From contig NC_065571.1 of assembly GCF_937616625.2 (NCBI RefSeq), forward strand, positions 24,130,201 through 24,194,200: a stretch of DNA of 64,000 nucleotides, given 5' to 3'. Made by a program: the position numbers and the translations under genes. This document shows, piece after piece, positions 12,664 through 23,265 of the stretch; positions within the stretch are counted from its first letter, which is position 1; every line of letters begins with the position of its first letter. This stretch comes from Mercurialis annua. Taxonomy: Eukaryota; Streptophyta; Magnoliopsida; Malpighiales; Euphorbiaceae. The notes below the pieces were generated by a model, which was not told the DNA's origin, searched no databases, and saw only the letters and a list, made by a program, of their open reading frames with translations.

Positions 12664-12677
12664 TTATATATATATAA
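12664..12677 (+). promoter_or_regulatory. TATA-like box in solo LTR 1
   Basis: TTATATATATATAA, about 615 bp into the LTR in element sense and just before a purine-rich stretch. It is the probable U3 core promoter, by position and sequence only. Confidence 0.4.
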
Positions 12678-13049
12678 GGATTGAAGGAAAAGAAAGATCC
12701 AGAATGAGAAAAGATGAATCAGAGAGGGAACGAAGGAAATTCGACGATCCATTTCGATCCGTCGCCGTTTCTCGTCCAAATCGCGAGTTCTTTATATCGA
12801 TTTGTTCGGAATTCGATTCTCTATATTCCTCAAGCTTCAAACTAAGGTAAGATTGTCGTTTTGAGTACTGAAATTGAAGAATATAGGGCTGCCATGTCGA
12901 GATCGAATCGTATCAACCGTAATCACGTTGTTTTTGACGTTTTTGATGATTATTGAGTTGAATTTTGTGTTATATTGATGTAGAATCATGTCGGAATGAG
13001 TTAGGGGTTTTGGGAGCATGTCGAGGCGACATTTGGGACTGTTTAAGGG

Positions 13050-13412
13050 TGTCTCACGACGTGAGACACAATCTTGCGAAGCGAGCGAACTTGCAATCGA
13101 CGTAATTTCTTCGTTCGGACTCGGAATTGAGCTATTCTCATTGCGTTGGAAAGAGGAGAGGATTATCTATCATCCTAGAGCATCAAACTAAGGTTTTGAA
13201 TCGAGCGGTTTTATTGAATTCGTGTATTCTATTCATTTTTAGCATTTTTATCACGTTTTTGGTTGTTTGGAGTATTGTTATGATAATTGATATGTGTTAG
13301 GAGGTCAGAAACACGCCGAGAACACGTCGGTATCGTATTTGGAGTCGAAAAACACATCCTCACGACGTGAGGATGCTCCTTACGACGTGAGGGAGTGCCT
13401 CACGACGTGAGG
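13050..13412. repeat. CTCACGACGTGAG palindrome cassette in solo LTR 1
   Basis: Four copies: TGTCTCACGACGTGAGACA (13050-13068), CATCCTCACGACGTGAGGATG (13355-13375; 21 bases including flanking arms), CTTACGACGTGAGG (near 13379-13392) and CCTCACGACGTGAGG (13398-13412). Each forms a hairpin around CGACG. Flanking bases also pair, and the pairing extends with compensating changes (TGTCT/AGACA versus CATCCT/AGGATG). The first copy aligns with the GTGTGCG cassette of element B. Confidence 0.92.
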
Positions 13413-13973
13413 AAGGCTTGGCAAGGAATGCCAAGCCTGTTATGAAGTGGAAATGGTGTCCCGAGTTCAGACGCGAAGTGTTTCAACTTGATTTTTACCT
13501 ACGGACTCCGAAAACGTGAAATTTAGACTTAGAACATAAAGAGTATGATTAGGATGTTGATACTAAGTTACGTTTATGAACGCGTGACTTGAATAGGTAA
13601 TTGACATATCGACAAGCTACCGGGCCGACGAGATGGAATAGCTACGTAATTGAATGACGCATGGAACCTACGTGATCGGACGATAACGCAATTTTGGATA
13701 GCGGTCACTGTGAGTTTGCGGTTTACTTTTGTGTATTGTTTATTTGAACTATCTGCTTTATCTTTGTTATATTATAAGCTTTGCCTATCGCGTTATCCTT
13801 ATGGTTATAAGTTTATTAATTTGATTTGTGATGCTTTGATGTGATGAACTTTGTTCTAACGATCCGAAGAAACGTGCTACATATTGGGCGTCAATAGGAC
13901 TGCGTGATCACCAGTATTGCGGTTAGATAATCTTGTGTCCTAGAGTTTTGTATGAACTATTAAATCAAATGGC

Positions 13974-14160
13974 GACGGTGGCTTAGTTCCCGGCCAAAAC
14001 TTAAAGGGAAGCTGTGGCGACGGTGGCATTGTTCCCGGCCCAGAGACCCAACGCAGATATGTGGCGACGATGGCTTTGTTCCCGGTCCAGATGCTGCTAT
14101 AATTTTGCAGATCTGTGGCGACGGTGGCTCTGTTCCCGGTCCAGATACTGCTATAATTAA
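13974..14160. repeat. Four-copy tandem block in solo LTR 1
   Basis: GGCGACGGTGGCTTAGTTCC, then three further versions with TTCCCGGCC or TTCCCGGTCCAGAT, repeat with 43-52-bp spacing. It occupies the second variable position of these LTRs, shortly before the conserved GTGAACTCACTCAGTATTT sequence. Confidence 0.85.
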
Positions 14161-14713
14161 ACTCATTAGGTTCTGTAGTTGGTATTTTAAGAATCTTTGG
14201 ATTAGGGTTTCAGTCGGATCGTATAATTGTGTGTTGTTTGATGCTTAAGTTATGAATTGATCATTCAAGTATTTACGAGTATGTTAGATGTTTATATGAT
14301 TTTGATTATAATACCATCTGTAAATGTGAACTCACTCAGTATTTCCCAAAATACTGATCCCCTCACTCTGATGTTTTTCAGGTGATCAGAGTCGGATCAG
14401 ACAAACTATCTTTGTTGTGCCAGAAGTCGATTAACTTGCAGAAGTATGAGTTCTTAGAGCTGCAGTAGTCAGTAGTTGTTAGTGTTAGATAGACGCTTTA
14501 ACTTTAAATGATATTTTATATTGTAAACTCTGATATGATACTTTAATATCTATAAGTGTATTAATTAAAAGAGTTTTTTTGAAAACGTTTTATGTATGAT
14601 ATTACATTTTTATTCGCGAAAAATTATTAGTGGTTTTAGGCTTGCTACGGGTTTCGGAGCTACAAGTCCCATTCCCTAGCGCCGGTCTCGGCTCAATAAA
14701 TTGGGTCGTGACA

Positions 14714-14718
14714 TAGTA
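14714..14718. other. TSD of solo LTR 1, right copy
   Basis: TAGTA directly after GGGTCGTGACA, identical to 12044-12048. Confidence 0.92.
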
Positions 14719-15009
14719 ATTACCCACAATTAAAACACGGGATGCTGGAGAAGGAAGATGGGTGTTGCGGGTGGTCACCATTTGAAGAATTAAAGAAGAA
14801 ATGGGTTGTACTTGGTGGAGAGAAAATTTTAAAGGATTTTCTTATGAACCAAACAGAAAATAAAACGAAAGAAAAAGAAAAGGAGTGGTTTGGTGGGTGA
14901 CAGATGATTGATGATGTATTTTTGACAAAATTAATACTTTCTATGTGTCTGCCATGTGGAGCATGAGTGGCTAATTTGTTTGCCACATTGATTTCATATT
15001 TACTTCTAC
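14719..15009. other. Cargo of the Mutator-like element, right part
   Basis: About 290 bp between solo LTR 1 and the right TIR. A minus-strand frame (14720-14986) is open but shows only a Phe/Ser-rich low-complexity composition. I see no recognisable domain. Confidence 0.4.
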
Positions 15010-15170
15010 TCTCGTTAATGGTGTTTGAATTTTACGCGCTGAATTCCGTCCAAATGAGGGTATTCAAATCGGAATATAGTAAGTAGAGGGATCTGGTCGT
15101 AAACAAGTTTGAGGTAGGGGCTTCCTAAACAAAAACAGTATAGTACAGGGGTCTCTGTATGGGTTTTGTC
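15010..15170 (-). repeat. Right TIR of the Mutator-like element
   Basis: Reverse complement of the left TIR, ending TATGGGTTTTGTC at 15170. It contains the matching AACAGTATAGTACAGGGG block. The TSD half TTTCAAAAA follows. Confidence 0.75.
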
Positions 15171-15402
15171 TTTCAAAAAGCATATCATGTATGCCTGTCC
15201 CATCAAAACAACATATACGTACATATCTCGTATATACGTGTCACAAGAAGGAAATAAGTATTTCACGAATCATTTTATCGTGCATATCACAAAGCACATC
15301 ACGCAGACGACTTGGATCAGACAAAACTCAACTCTATAGCTGCAGTAGTTCCTAGGTTACTTGACCGACAAACACATCTTAGCAGAGGTGACTGGACCAA
15401 CT

Positions 15403-15414
15403 GCTCTGATACCA
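15403..15414 (-). other. Primer binding site (initiator tRNA-Met type) of element B
   Basis: Minus strand reads TGGTATCAGAGC, the classical plant primer binding site complementary to the 3' end of initiator tRNA-Met. It lies 4 bp inside the 5' LTR end (TGACA, then ATTG, then TGG). It fixes the orientation of element B as minus. Confidence 0.93.
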
Positions 15415-15418
15415 CAAT

Positions 15419-17690
15419 TGTCAAGACCCAAATTATTGAGCCGAGACCGGCGCTAGGGAATGGGAGTGGTAGCTCCGAAACCCGTAGCAAACCTAAAACC
15501 ACTAATAATTTTTCGCATTTAAAGGCATAATATTACATATAAAATATTTTCAAAAAAACTCTTTTAGATAATGTATTTATAGTTATGAAAATATCACATC
15601 AGAGTTTACAGTGAAAATCAGTTATTTTAAACCAATCCACAATACTCTCTATTGACGCTTACTGACTACTGCAGCTCTAGAAACTCATACTTGTGCAGGT
15701 CCGACGACTTCTGCCACAATGAAGATGGTTTGTCTGATTCGACTCCGACTACCTGCAAACATCAGAGTGAGGGGTAAGTATTTGGGAAAATACAGAGTGA
15801 GTTTGAAAGTTACTATTGGTATTATCAAAATATAGCATCGCATGCTTAATGCGTATGTAAATTCCATACATGATATAAGCACACAGCAAACATTCTTTAG
15901 TAATAAACCCTATCGAAAATCTAATCCTTGATTTTCTAATCATTTATATAGTCAAATCGACTTAATCCAAATGGTCCGACCCGGGAGTGTTTACACTCAA
16001 CCACGTCAGCCGCGACCAATCTCTTAATTCCAAAGTGTGAGTCCAACTCACTGGTGGGTCCAACCCACTAGATACGGGGCTCAGGTTACTTTAACCGAGT
16101 TCACTCTTGTGGGGCTCAGGTTATTTTAACCGAGTTCACTCTCGTATCACTTACTTATACAAATTCTAGTAATCATGCGTATTCTTATATCCTCATAAAC
16201 AATCTAATCACACTAGACTAACTCACTGGTGATCTCATAGCCTATTGACACTCAATAGGTATTTGGTCTCTTCGGACCGTACACTGGATACTTATACTCA
16301 AACAGCAAATACAACAGCATTCATATAATTAAATTCATCAAACATACCAAATTATACAAGCAATTCACCTACATACGATGTAATGTTAATAATATTCATA
16401 ATATATAAAAATAGCTTTTATAAATAGTACGCGAAAGTAATTGCAACTCACAGTGACCGCTTTCGAATAATAATAGTATAAAGATCCCATGAACACGAGC
16501 TCTATGCGTCGTTTGATCCTTTAGCTATTCCAGCTTGTCGGCATGGTAGCTCGTCGATACATCAGTTACTTTTCTGAATCACCTGTACGTTTAATTTATA
16601 AACGTAGCCAAACATCAAAACCCTAAGTTATAAACTTAGGTTAATATAATCGTATTTCAAATACAATTCTTAACTTTGATAGTATTCTAATACTTAGTCG
16701 AGATATTTGTTTTATCTCTTATTCATCGATTCTTAAACTTAGGTTCCTCATATCTCGAAACCCTAATCGAACGCATTATGTTCGTTATCCAAATTTCTCG
16801 TTTTCGGGGTCCATGATTCACTTTTAATGTCCGACGTACTTGAAATCGGAAATCTAGGTCGAAACGGGGCAAAATGTCAAAATAAGTACGTTTGCTGGCT
16901 GTGCGGGCGCCCGAAGGGTCCCGTGCATACGCACGACCCAATGTGCGTTCGCACACCCCGTGTGCGTCCGCACACTACGGTGTGCGTCCGCACACCCATA
17001 TCAGCCCCCGAAAATGTCGTTTTCCGGGCGCTTCACTGCTCGCCGGCATTTCCGACATGCTTTCACATCATTTAAACATATAACTCAATTCAATTCTCGC
17101 TAAAAAAGACGACAAAAACGCGATTACGATTCGTTTAATTTGTTTAAATGAAATAACTCTTATTCACTAATTCTCACATTTAAAACGTCAAGCTTACCTC
17201 GATTTGAAGCTTAAAGATGATAGAGAATCGAATTTTTAACAAATCGATATAAAGAACTTGCATTTGGACGAGAAACGGAGAAACCGCGACGAATCGAAAT
17301 CGTTCGTTACATTTTCTTCGTTTCTCTGAAGCTTTCGCCAATCCTCTGGATCATTCTTTAAATGATCAGCATCTAACCTTCATTTCCTTAATTTAAACCA
17401 TTTCTGTTTTAAACTTTCTAATTTAACCAAACGGTTAAATTACCCTTTTGTACGTATTATTGATATCCAATTAAATAATACTTAGCCCACAATTGTTATT
17501 TTCCGTCAATATCTTTTAATTACTAAATCTCGGAATTTAATTGGCTAATTTGCACTTTGGTCCTTGAACTTTCCAAAAGTTGCAATTTAGTCCAAAACGC
17601 ATCCGCGTCCAAATTTTAAAAGGTCTCCGATTGACCCGAAATTTTTACCAGTATTACTATAAAACGTTTCGCGGACCTTCGCGAAATAAT
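15419..17690 (-). mobile_element. 5' LTR of element B, outer end truncated
   Basis: Matches 4177-6426 nearly throughout. At 17690 (GCGAAATAAT) it stops and Athila RNase H sequence begins, so roughly the last 270 bp present in the partner LTR (6427-6696, including TGTAATACCC) are missing. It carries four palindromic units in the cassette (16921-16999), one more than the other LTR. The loss of both LTR end and host codons indicates a deletion across the insertion junction. Confidence 0.88.
16921..16999. repeat. Palindromic GTGTGCG cassette in 5' LTR of B
   Basis: Units GTGCATACGCAC, GTGCGTTCGCACAC, GTGTGCGTCCGCACAC and GTGTGCGTCCGCACAC. The last unit, with its CTACG spacer, is absent from the partner LTR, so copy number changed after insertion or between the two LTRs. 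Confidence 0.88.
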
Positions 17691-18416
17691 GATTGTGTGG
17701 TTTCCTTTGATAGGTTAAAGAAAGAGCTAGTCTCCGGCCCCATCATCTCCTCGCCGGATTAAAGCTTGCCCTTTGAGCTAATGTGTGATGCAAGCAATCA
17801 AGCGCTTGGCTGTGGTTTGGGACAGCGGAAGGAGAAAAGAGTGCACGTGATCTACTACGCAAGTAGGAAAATGGCAGGGGCTCAACTCAACTACACAACA
17901 ATCGAGAAAGAGATGGTAGCGGTGGTATTCACATTGGATAAGTTCCGGCAATATTTGCTACGCTCAAAGGTGATAATCTATACCGATCATCCGGCTCTAA
18001 GGCACCTCTTCACCAAGAAAGATGCAAAGCCAAGGTTGACCCGGTGGGTACTCCTCATGCATGAATTCGATGTGGAGATCCGGGACAAGAAGGGCACAGA
18101 AAATGTGGTGGCGGACCACTTGTCGAGATTTGAGAATACAGAACCTATAACGGTGGGGTTTAAGATTAATGAGTGGTTTCCGGATGAGATGCTCATGATG
18201 ATTAGTGAGGTGGAGACACCGTGGTATGCCGACATTGCCAACTACCTCTCCTCCAATGAGATGCCGCCAGAGTTGTCATGCCATAAAAAGAAGAAATTCC
18301 TCTCCGATGTGAATTTTTTTTTTGGGATGAACCTTATTTGTTCAAGATTTACGGAGACGGAATGTTGCGGAGATGCGTGGCTATTCAAGAAATTATGCCA
18401 ATTTTGAGCGGGTGCC
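17691..18416 (+). pseudogene. rnh: Athila RT end and RNase H
   Basis: The host element resumes in frame with SFDRLKKELVSGPIISSPD. A stop at 17760 replaces the expected Trp. The RNase H domain follows: [20 protein letters not shown] (catalytic Asp), [39 protein letters not shown] (Glu), [13 protein letters not shown] (Asp) and VADHLSRFE at about 18110. After that the frame runs through the degenerate RNase H-integrase linker. About 15 residues between the SSFAR at 4176 and this point are missing, lost with the outer LTR end of element B. Confidence 0.9.
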
Positions 18417-19500
18417 ATGAGTCGGCTTATATCGGGCACTAAGGAGCGGCAAGGACCGCCGCTTAGAGTTCTTGAGAGTGGGTTCTTTTGGCTGACAGTG
18501 ATTAGGGATACCAAGGATTTTGTGGACTCTTATTACCGGCGCCAAAGGGTCAGTAATATGTCGAAGTGAGACGAAATGCCTTTGCTTCAATTCAAGATAT
18601 TGAGATATTTGATGTTTGGGGCATTGATTTTATGCGTTCATTCCCGATGTCCTATGGGAATAAATAAATTTTTGTTTGTGTAGATTATATTTCTATGTGG
18701 GTAGAAGCAGAGGCTTTACCCACCAATGACGCTAAGGTGGTATTGAGGTTTCTCAAGCGGCTAGTGAACCAATTTAGTACTCCACTGATCATTATTAGTG
18801 ACGGGTGTTCTCATTTTTGCAATCAACAATTCGAGACTCTAATGAAGAAGTACAATGTGTACCATCGAGTTACAACCCCGTACCATCCCCAAACTAGTGG
18901 GCAAGTGGAAGTGTCAAATCAGAAATTGAAGAGGATTTTGGAAAAGACGGTGAGTGGGATTCATAAAGATTGATCTTTGAAGTTGAATGACGCATTGAGG
19001 GCTTATTAACAGCCTACAAGACTCCCATTGGCATGTCTCCTTTCTTGATTGTTTATGGGAAGGTATGTCACCTTTCGATACAACTAGAACACAAAGGTTA
19101 TTGGGCCATCAAGAAGGTCAACTAAGATTTCATAGCGGCGGGTGAAAAACGGCTTCTTCAACTCAATGAATTGGATGAGATCTGGTTCAATGCATACGAG
19201 AATGCCAAGCACTGCAAGGAAAAGATGAAGAAGTGGCATGATGCCTATATTAAGCCCAAGGTCCTAGAAGTCAGCTCATTTGTGTTTCTTTACAACTCAC
19301 GGTTGAAGTTGTTTCCGGGCAAGCTTAAGTCTCGGTGGAGTGGCACATTCAAAATCCGGAATAGGGCAAGTCACAGTGCGGTAGAATTGGAGAATTTGAA
19401 AGGCAAAGTTTTCAAGGTCAATGGGCATCGATGCAAGCTTTACATAGGCCCCGTGACTAACATGGTGGAGGATGAAATCTCTTTTACCACTCCTACTTGA
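18417..19500 (+). pseudogene. int: Athila integrase
   Basis: Integrase inserts the DNA copy into the genome. The first part is shifted and carries stops (FFWLTVIRDTKDFVDSYY near 18480). The catalytic core shows VWGIDFMRSFPMSYGNK (first Asp, about 18610) and VDYISMWVEAEALPTNDAK. It then has IIISDGCSHFCNQQFE (second Asp; canonical SDGGSHF) and YHPQTSGQVEVSNQKLK, with the catalytic Glu in QVEVSN. The C-terminal part in 19171-19500 reads AYENAKHCKEKMKKWHDAYI and KSRWSGTFKI, standard for Athila, and ends at a TGA. Stops at about 18664, 18972 and 19126 make it non-functional. Confidence 0.9.
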
Positions 19501-20162
19501 GTCTACCGGTTGATGGTCGAGCTTTCGACCTTAAACAAGCGCACTCGGGAGGCATTCCCGGGAGTTTCGACTTCTAACTTTTGCTTCTTTACTTTTTATT
19601 TTTAGTTAGTTAACGTTGATATTTTTGTGTGTTTGTTTATATGTTTTTGTGTCAAGTTAATGTCGGGTGTGTTTGGTTTTGGTGCAGAGAAAAGAACTTT
19701 CAGTTAAAATTTTCCTAAGGGCTCGATGGAGCCCTTCAGTTTAAGTGAAGGGCTGGATCGAGCCCTTCACAAATTTTTCCTAAAAGTTCATGAAGATTGG
19801 GGCTCGATCGAGCTCTATCCTGGGAATAGAGGGCTCGATCGAGCCATGGACTTAAAGAGGAGGAAAATTGTTTTGTTTTGATTTGTTCAAGGAAATAACA
19901 TATGGATTGATAATGTGGCAAAATCTGAGCCATTCCCCAAACACAAACAAATCACATGGATCACCATCCTAACCATTCAATTTTCTATTCCAATTAATAT
20001 CAATTTTTACCATAAAAGCACGCTTACAGTTCATCTTCTTCCCTAAGTCTTTTCTAAAAATAGAAAAACTCCATAGCCAAAAAGCTTCTTTCTCTCTCTT
20101 CTAAGCAAATATTAGCCCCACCTTAGCCCCCTCAATACACACCCAAACTCAATTCTAAATCC
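19501..20162 (+). other. Spacer after Athila pol, with palindromes
   Basis: Noncoding. It begins with the characteristic Athila run CGAGCTTTCGACCTTAAACA and a GGGAGGCATTCCCGGGAG hairpin (19548-19565). It then carries four versions of the GCTCGATCGAGC palindrome. This is the normal position of the leader for the downstream ORF, and splice signals would be expected here, but I cannot define them. Confidence 0.6.
19721..19844. repeat. GCTCGATCGAGC palindromes after Athila integrase
   Basis: Two one-mismatch copies (GCTCGATGGAGC at 19721, GCTGGATCGAGC at 19752) and two perfect copies (19802-19813 and 19833-19844). They are set in AAGGGCT...AGCCCTT contexts identical to those at 2930-2980. Confidence 0.93.
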
Positions 20163-21535
20163 ATGTCTAAGACCATTTTGCCCACTCTAGCTATGGGTAG
20201 AAATTCGAAGTCATCCAAAGCTCCCGCTCCCGAGTCATCTTCTCCACCACTACCACCAAAAACCACCACCATCCGCTTATGAAGAAAAACTACTGCCTCT
20301 GGGGCATCTGTGATTGGCACTAACACTCCGACATCTCTCACAAGGCGTTTTGAAATCCCGTTTGAAATCCGGTCTGAAGCGGAAGGTCAACGATATGAGA
20401 AGCTTCTAGCAAGAGGAGCAACAAATTCATTTCAAATTTGTCGGTACTCCATGGAGGATTTGGGCATTAAAGAAGAGGTACTAAATCTTCTCGATATCTT
20501 GGAATTGTAAAAGCTAGCGAAGCTTCCATACGATTCTTGTGATGCGCACTCATATACGAGTTCTTGACCACTATTGAACCGTATCCGTACTCGGACTCCG
20601 CCATTAAATTCCGACTAGGAGGAAAGCAAGGTGTCTACCGAATTAGTGGGTTGGAGGAAGAATTTGATATGGTGAATGTTAGATTGAAGTGTATACCAGG
20701 GACAAATTTTGATGATCATGCCATATGGAAAAACTTGTCGGATAATAAGCTCTATAGCTCAAACACGGCCAAGGTTAATGAGGTTAAGGACACCGCTCAC
20801 GTGGTGGTCGGCAAGTGGTTTTGCCACACCTTTTGTGGTCGGCATGAATACAAAAAACTGGCATGGGAGGATTTTCTGGCCTACAATGCCCTGCTTCACC
20901 CGGAAGTGGATGCCTATCATTTTAGCACGGCCTATCGGTTTTAACAAATATTACGAACACTGCCGGAGCAAAAAAAATATAGGGTTCGAGAGGTTTTTGG
21001 TGTACTTAGCATGGAAGCTTCGGGTGGATATGGAAGGGCTAGAAGTTCAAGCTCCGAGGCTCATCAATATCGAACACTTAGCATCAGCTTCATATGTGAA
21101 AAAGGGCGTGATTGTGCCTTACTATAAAAGAGTCGGGTGGATTAGCAGGCATGGAGCCGAGGCGGCTAGGCGAGCGGAGTTAGCGGAAGGAGGGAAAGAG
21201 GAGGACTAGGTAAAGGAAGAACACGAAACCTAAGCAAGAGGAGCACCTCGACAAAGGCCTTAAAAGAAGAGTGCGAGGAGGCGAGGCAAGGAACGCGCGC
21301 AATCTAGCGCTCAAGGTGAAGAAGAAGGGGGCAATCACAAGATTCGAAATGGCAATATTGACCCGAGGCCGATTTAGGGGGGCCAAAGGGAGCCTAATCA
21401 ACCCCCGATGAGATTTGAAAATGAGCAACGCCAATTTATGGCGGAGCAAAAGAGGATGTGGAAAAAGATGGAGTATGAGCAAAAAAGACTATGGGCTCGA
21501 CAAAGGTGGCAAGAGGAGAAGTTGGCGGATTAATT
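20163..21535 (+). pseudogene. ATHILA ORF-1 / env-position ORF, decayed
   Basis: The ORF downstream of integrase in Athila elements; its role is not established. It starts at ATG 20163 (SKTILPTLAMGRNSKSSKAP, then Pro/Ser-rich) and has a stop near 20278. It then gives RRFEIPFEIRSEAEGQRYEK in frame 20310-20510. Frame 20564-20944 has TIEPYPYSDSAIKFRLGGKQ and WFCHTFCGRHE, which match the conserved core (FRLGG; H-x-C-GR) of the ATHILA ORF-1 family. A frameshift near 20940 passes to 20709-21209 (SKKNIGFERFLVYLAWKL, ending Glu/Ala/Arg-rich EAARRAELAEGGKEED). A Gln/Lys/Arg-rich tail continues to about 21535. I see no convincing signal peptide or transmembrane segment, so an envelope role is not supported here. 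Confidence 0.75.
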
Positions 21536-23251
21536 CAACGCCCAAGGCGGGGCACATTATCCATCGCCTACACCATCCATGGAACCACCGGCATTCGACT
21601 AAGCGAGATTTGATTTTTCTAACCTTTCCTTTTTACAATTTCACGCTTTATTTTTTTATTTCGCGCGTAGGGACTAAATTTGAAATTAGTGTGAGGAGGG
21701 TTGGTGAAATTGTATCTTTGCTTTTCGTTTTTTTTATTTCTTTATGTTTGAGTCGTTTGTGTTTTATTTTCAGTTTTAAGTTATTTTAAGAGTCAGCGCT
21801 AAAAAATTCTTGTACTAAGCTCGTGGAGCATTTTTAGTGAATTTTGGGGCCCCTTTGTTCACTAAGCCTTCAGCTTGTAGTTGTGTTAAGCTTGATTAAT
21901 GGAATTTGGCGTTTTTGAAATCTTGTCAACAAATATGATCTCCCGTTCGTTGAAATAATTGAAATGTATTTTTCTAGTGTTTAGCAATTAATCGTGTGTG
22001 CTTGCCTAATGAAAGTCAATTTTTGTGACTTGTTGCGTTGATATTAGGGTACTATTAATTTTTGTTAAAACTTTAGCACGATTGTTAAACGTGAGGTGGA
22101 TGCATGACGTGTGTTTTGAAGTAAATTTTTTGTGTCAATTGTAAATAATTGTGAGCATGTTTGGCATGAGTTCATAGGACTTAAACATTTTAGCATAACA
22201 CTACTTGTCTTGAAAAATTTTCGAGCCTAATGATTTTTGTAGTGTCGAAATTCCTAGAACTTGCTCGGTGTCCGGTTCGAGATTATATTGTTGAGTGTTG
22301 GCAATTTAGATGGCAATGGCAATTAGGATTAACAAATTTATCTAGACAACTTTAAAAGCCTACCCTTTTTCTCTAGATAGCACAAGTTGAGCCTAAGCCT
22401 TTTATTGATTCCACAATTTTACAACTACCTTTCAACGATTATCCCTTAAAACACTTAATTTTGACTTGAATAATTCAAGTTGAGAGAAACGTGATACTAG
22501 CCCGATGACTTAGAAAGTAATGTGAACAAGCGTGTAAAAGAAAAATTTATGCCTAGAAAAGAAAATCAAAGAAAAAGTAGAAAAGTAAGAAAGGAAAAGA
22601 AAAATAAAGAGAAAAAGAAAATAAGTAAAGGCATTAAGAGAAAGAAAAGAGTTCACATGTTTAAAAAAACAACTCCCGAGTTCGATCGTAGTTTCATAAT
22701 TATAGCGTTTTTATTGTTCAAAGTCAAATTTTAGCCAAGTATCCAAAAGTCCCTACCCTAACCCTTAGCCAAGTTACAACACTTAAAAAACCATAGGATA
22801 AGTTACCAATTACCGAACTAGGTAGTGGACTACCGGATTAAGAACAAGCCTATGGTGAATTCATGTGTTTGTGCTTGATGTTCGTACCCTAAACCATTGA
22901 GCATTAGAGCAAAATCATGTGAGGATTTGATGCTTTTGTTTAATACCTATGAATGCTATGCCATGACTTGCTTACTTTTGAATTGACAAAATGTGCATAT
23001 GTCAAGCCTATGATCGTAATGCATGATTGTTTCAAGTAGCGTTTCTCTAACATGATAGTAGTCTCATTGTCAACGGAGCATGTCACTATAATTGAATACA
23101 TCATTTGTTTGCACCCTTTTTAGTTGTTGGCAGCATTGTTTTGTTCTCCTTTGTCTGGAGTGTAGTTGTTAACATTTTTTCAAAGCGTGAAAGTCATTAA
23201 TCTCGTAGTTATAGCTTGATTCATTTCTTGCTTGAGGACAAGCAAGGATTT
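21536..23251 (+). other. 3' noncoding region of the Athila element
   Basis: About 1.7 kb without a supported ORF; the 70-residue Lys-rich frame at 22522 is low-complexity A-rich sequence. A long 3' untranslated stretch between the last ORF and the LTR is normal in Athila. The segment just before the polypurine tract (CTTGAGGACAAGCAAGGATT) is typical of this group. Confidence 0.65.
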
Positions 23252-23265
23252 AGTGTGAGGAGGTT
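23252..23265 (+). other. Polypurine tract of the Athila element
   Basis: AGTGTGAGGAGGTT directly before the LTR start TGATAGGAG. Its context, CAAGCAAGGATTTAGTGTGA, is the usual Athila 3' LTR boundary. Confidence 0.85.

Larger units (their letters stand above)
12049..14713 (+). mobile_element. Solo LTR 1 (2665 bp), plus orientation
   Basis: A complete LTR from TGTAATACCCC to GGGTCGTGACA flanked by perfect 5-bp TSDs TAGTA, with no internal region, hence a solo LTR left by LTR-LTR recombination. It is related to the LTRs of element B but clearly a different subfamily. The TATA region, the GTGAACTCACTCAGTATTT stretch and the terminal CTAGCGCCGGTCTCGGCTC segment align. It lies in the Mutator-like element and is therefore the youngest visible layer of this nest. 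The two variable blocks (13050-13412 and 13974-14160) differ from those of element B. Confidence 0.95.
10906..15170. mobile_element. Non-autonomous Mutator-like element with long TIRs
   Basis: The two ends are inverted copies of each other for about 160-180 bp (10906-11085 against 15010-15170). They share CCCCTGTACTATACTGTTTT, CAAACTTGTT and TTACTATATTCCGATTT. Flanking 9-mers TTTCAAAAC (10897-10905) and TTTCAAAAA (15171-15179) differ at one base and look like a TSD. Long TIRs and a TSD of about 9 bp point to Mutator rather than hAT or CACTA. No transposase is present. Without the nested solo LTR it is about 1.6 kb. It sits in the internal region of element B, near the primer binding site. Confidence 0.75.
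4177..17690 (-). mobile_element. Large-LTR element B inserted in Athila RT
   Basis: Minus-strand LTR element. Its 3' LTR is 4177-6696, the polypurine tract 6697-6710, the internal region 6711-15402, the primer binding site 15403-15414 and the 5' LTR 15419-17690. LTR ends are TGTAATACCC and GGTCTTGACA in element sense. The bases next to the polypurine tract read as the last codons of a Tekay/Del-type pol. I recognise no gag, RT or integrase in the internal part, so it behaves like a LARD (non-autonomous large derivative) or a completely decayed copy. The right end is damaged: the 5' LTR lacks about 270 bp of its outer end and the Athila flank lost a few codons, so no TSD can be read. Confidence 0.85.

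Noticed and set aside
15403..15414. tRNA gene at the tRNA-Met-complementary sequences (also 28216 and 40422)
   Set aside because: Only the 11-12 nt primer binding site is present, next to LTR ends; there is no cloverleaf or A/B box.
20163..21535. Calling the ORF after Athila integrase a functional envelope gene
   Set aside because: The conserved core matches the ATHILA ORF-1 family. I see no signal peptide, fusion peptide or membrane anchor, and stops and a frameshift break it.
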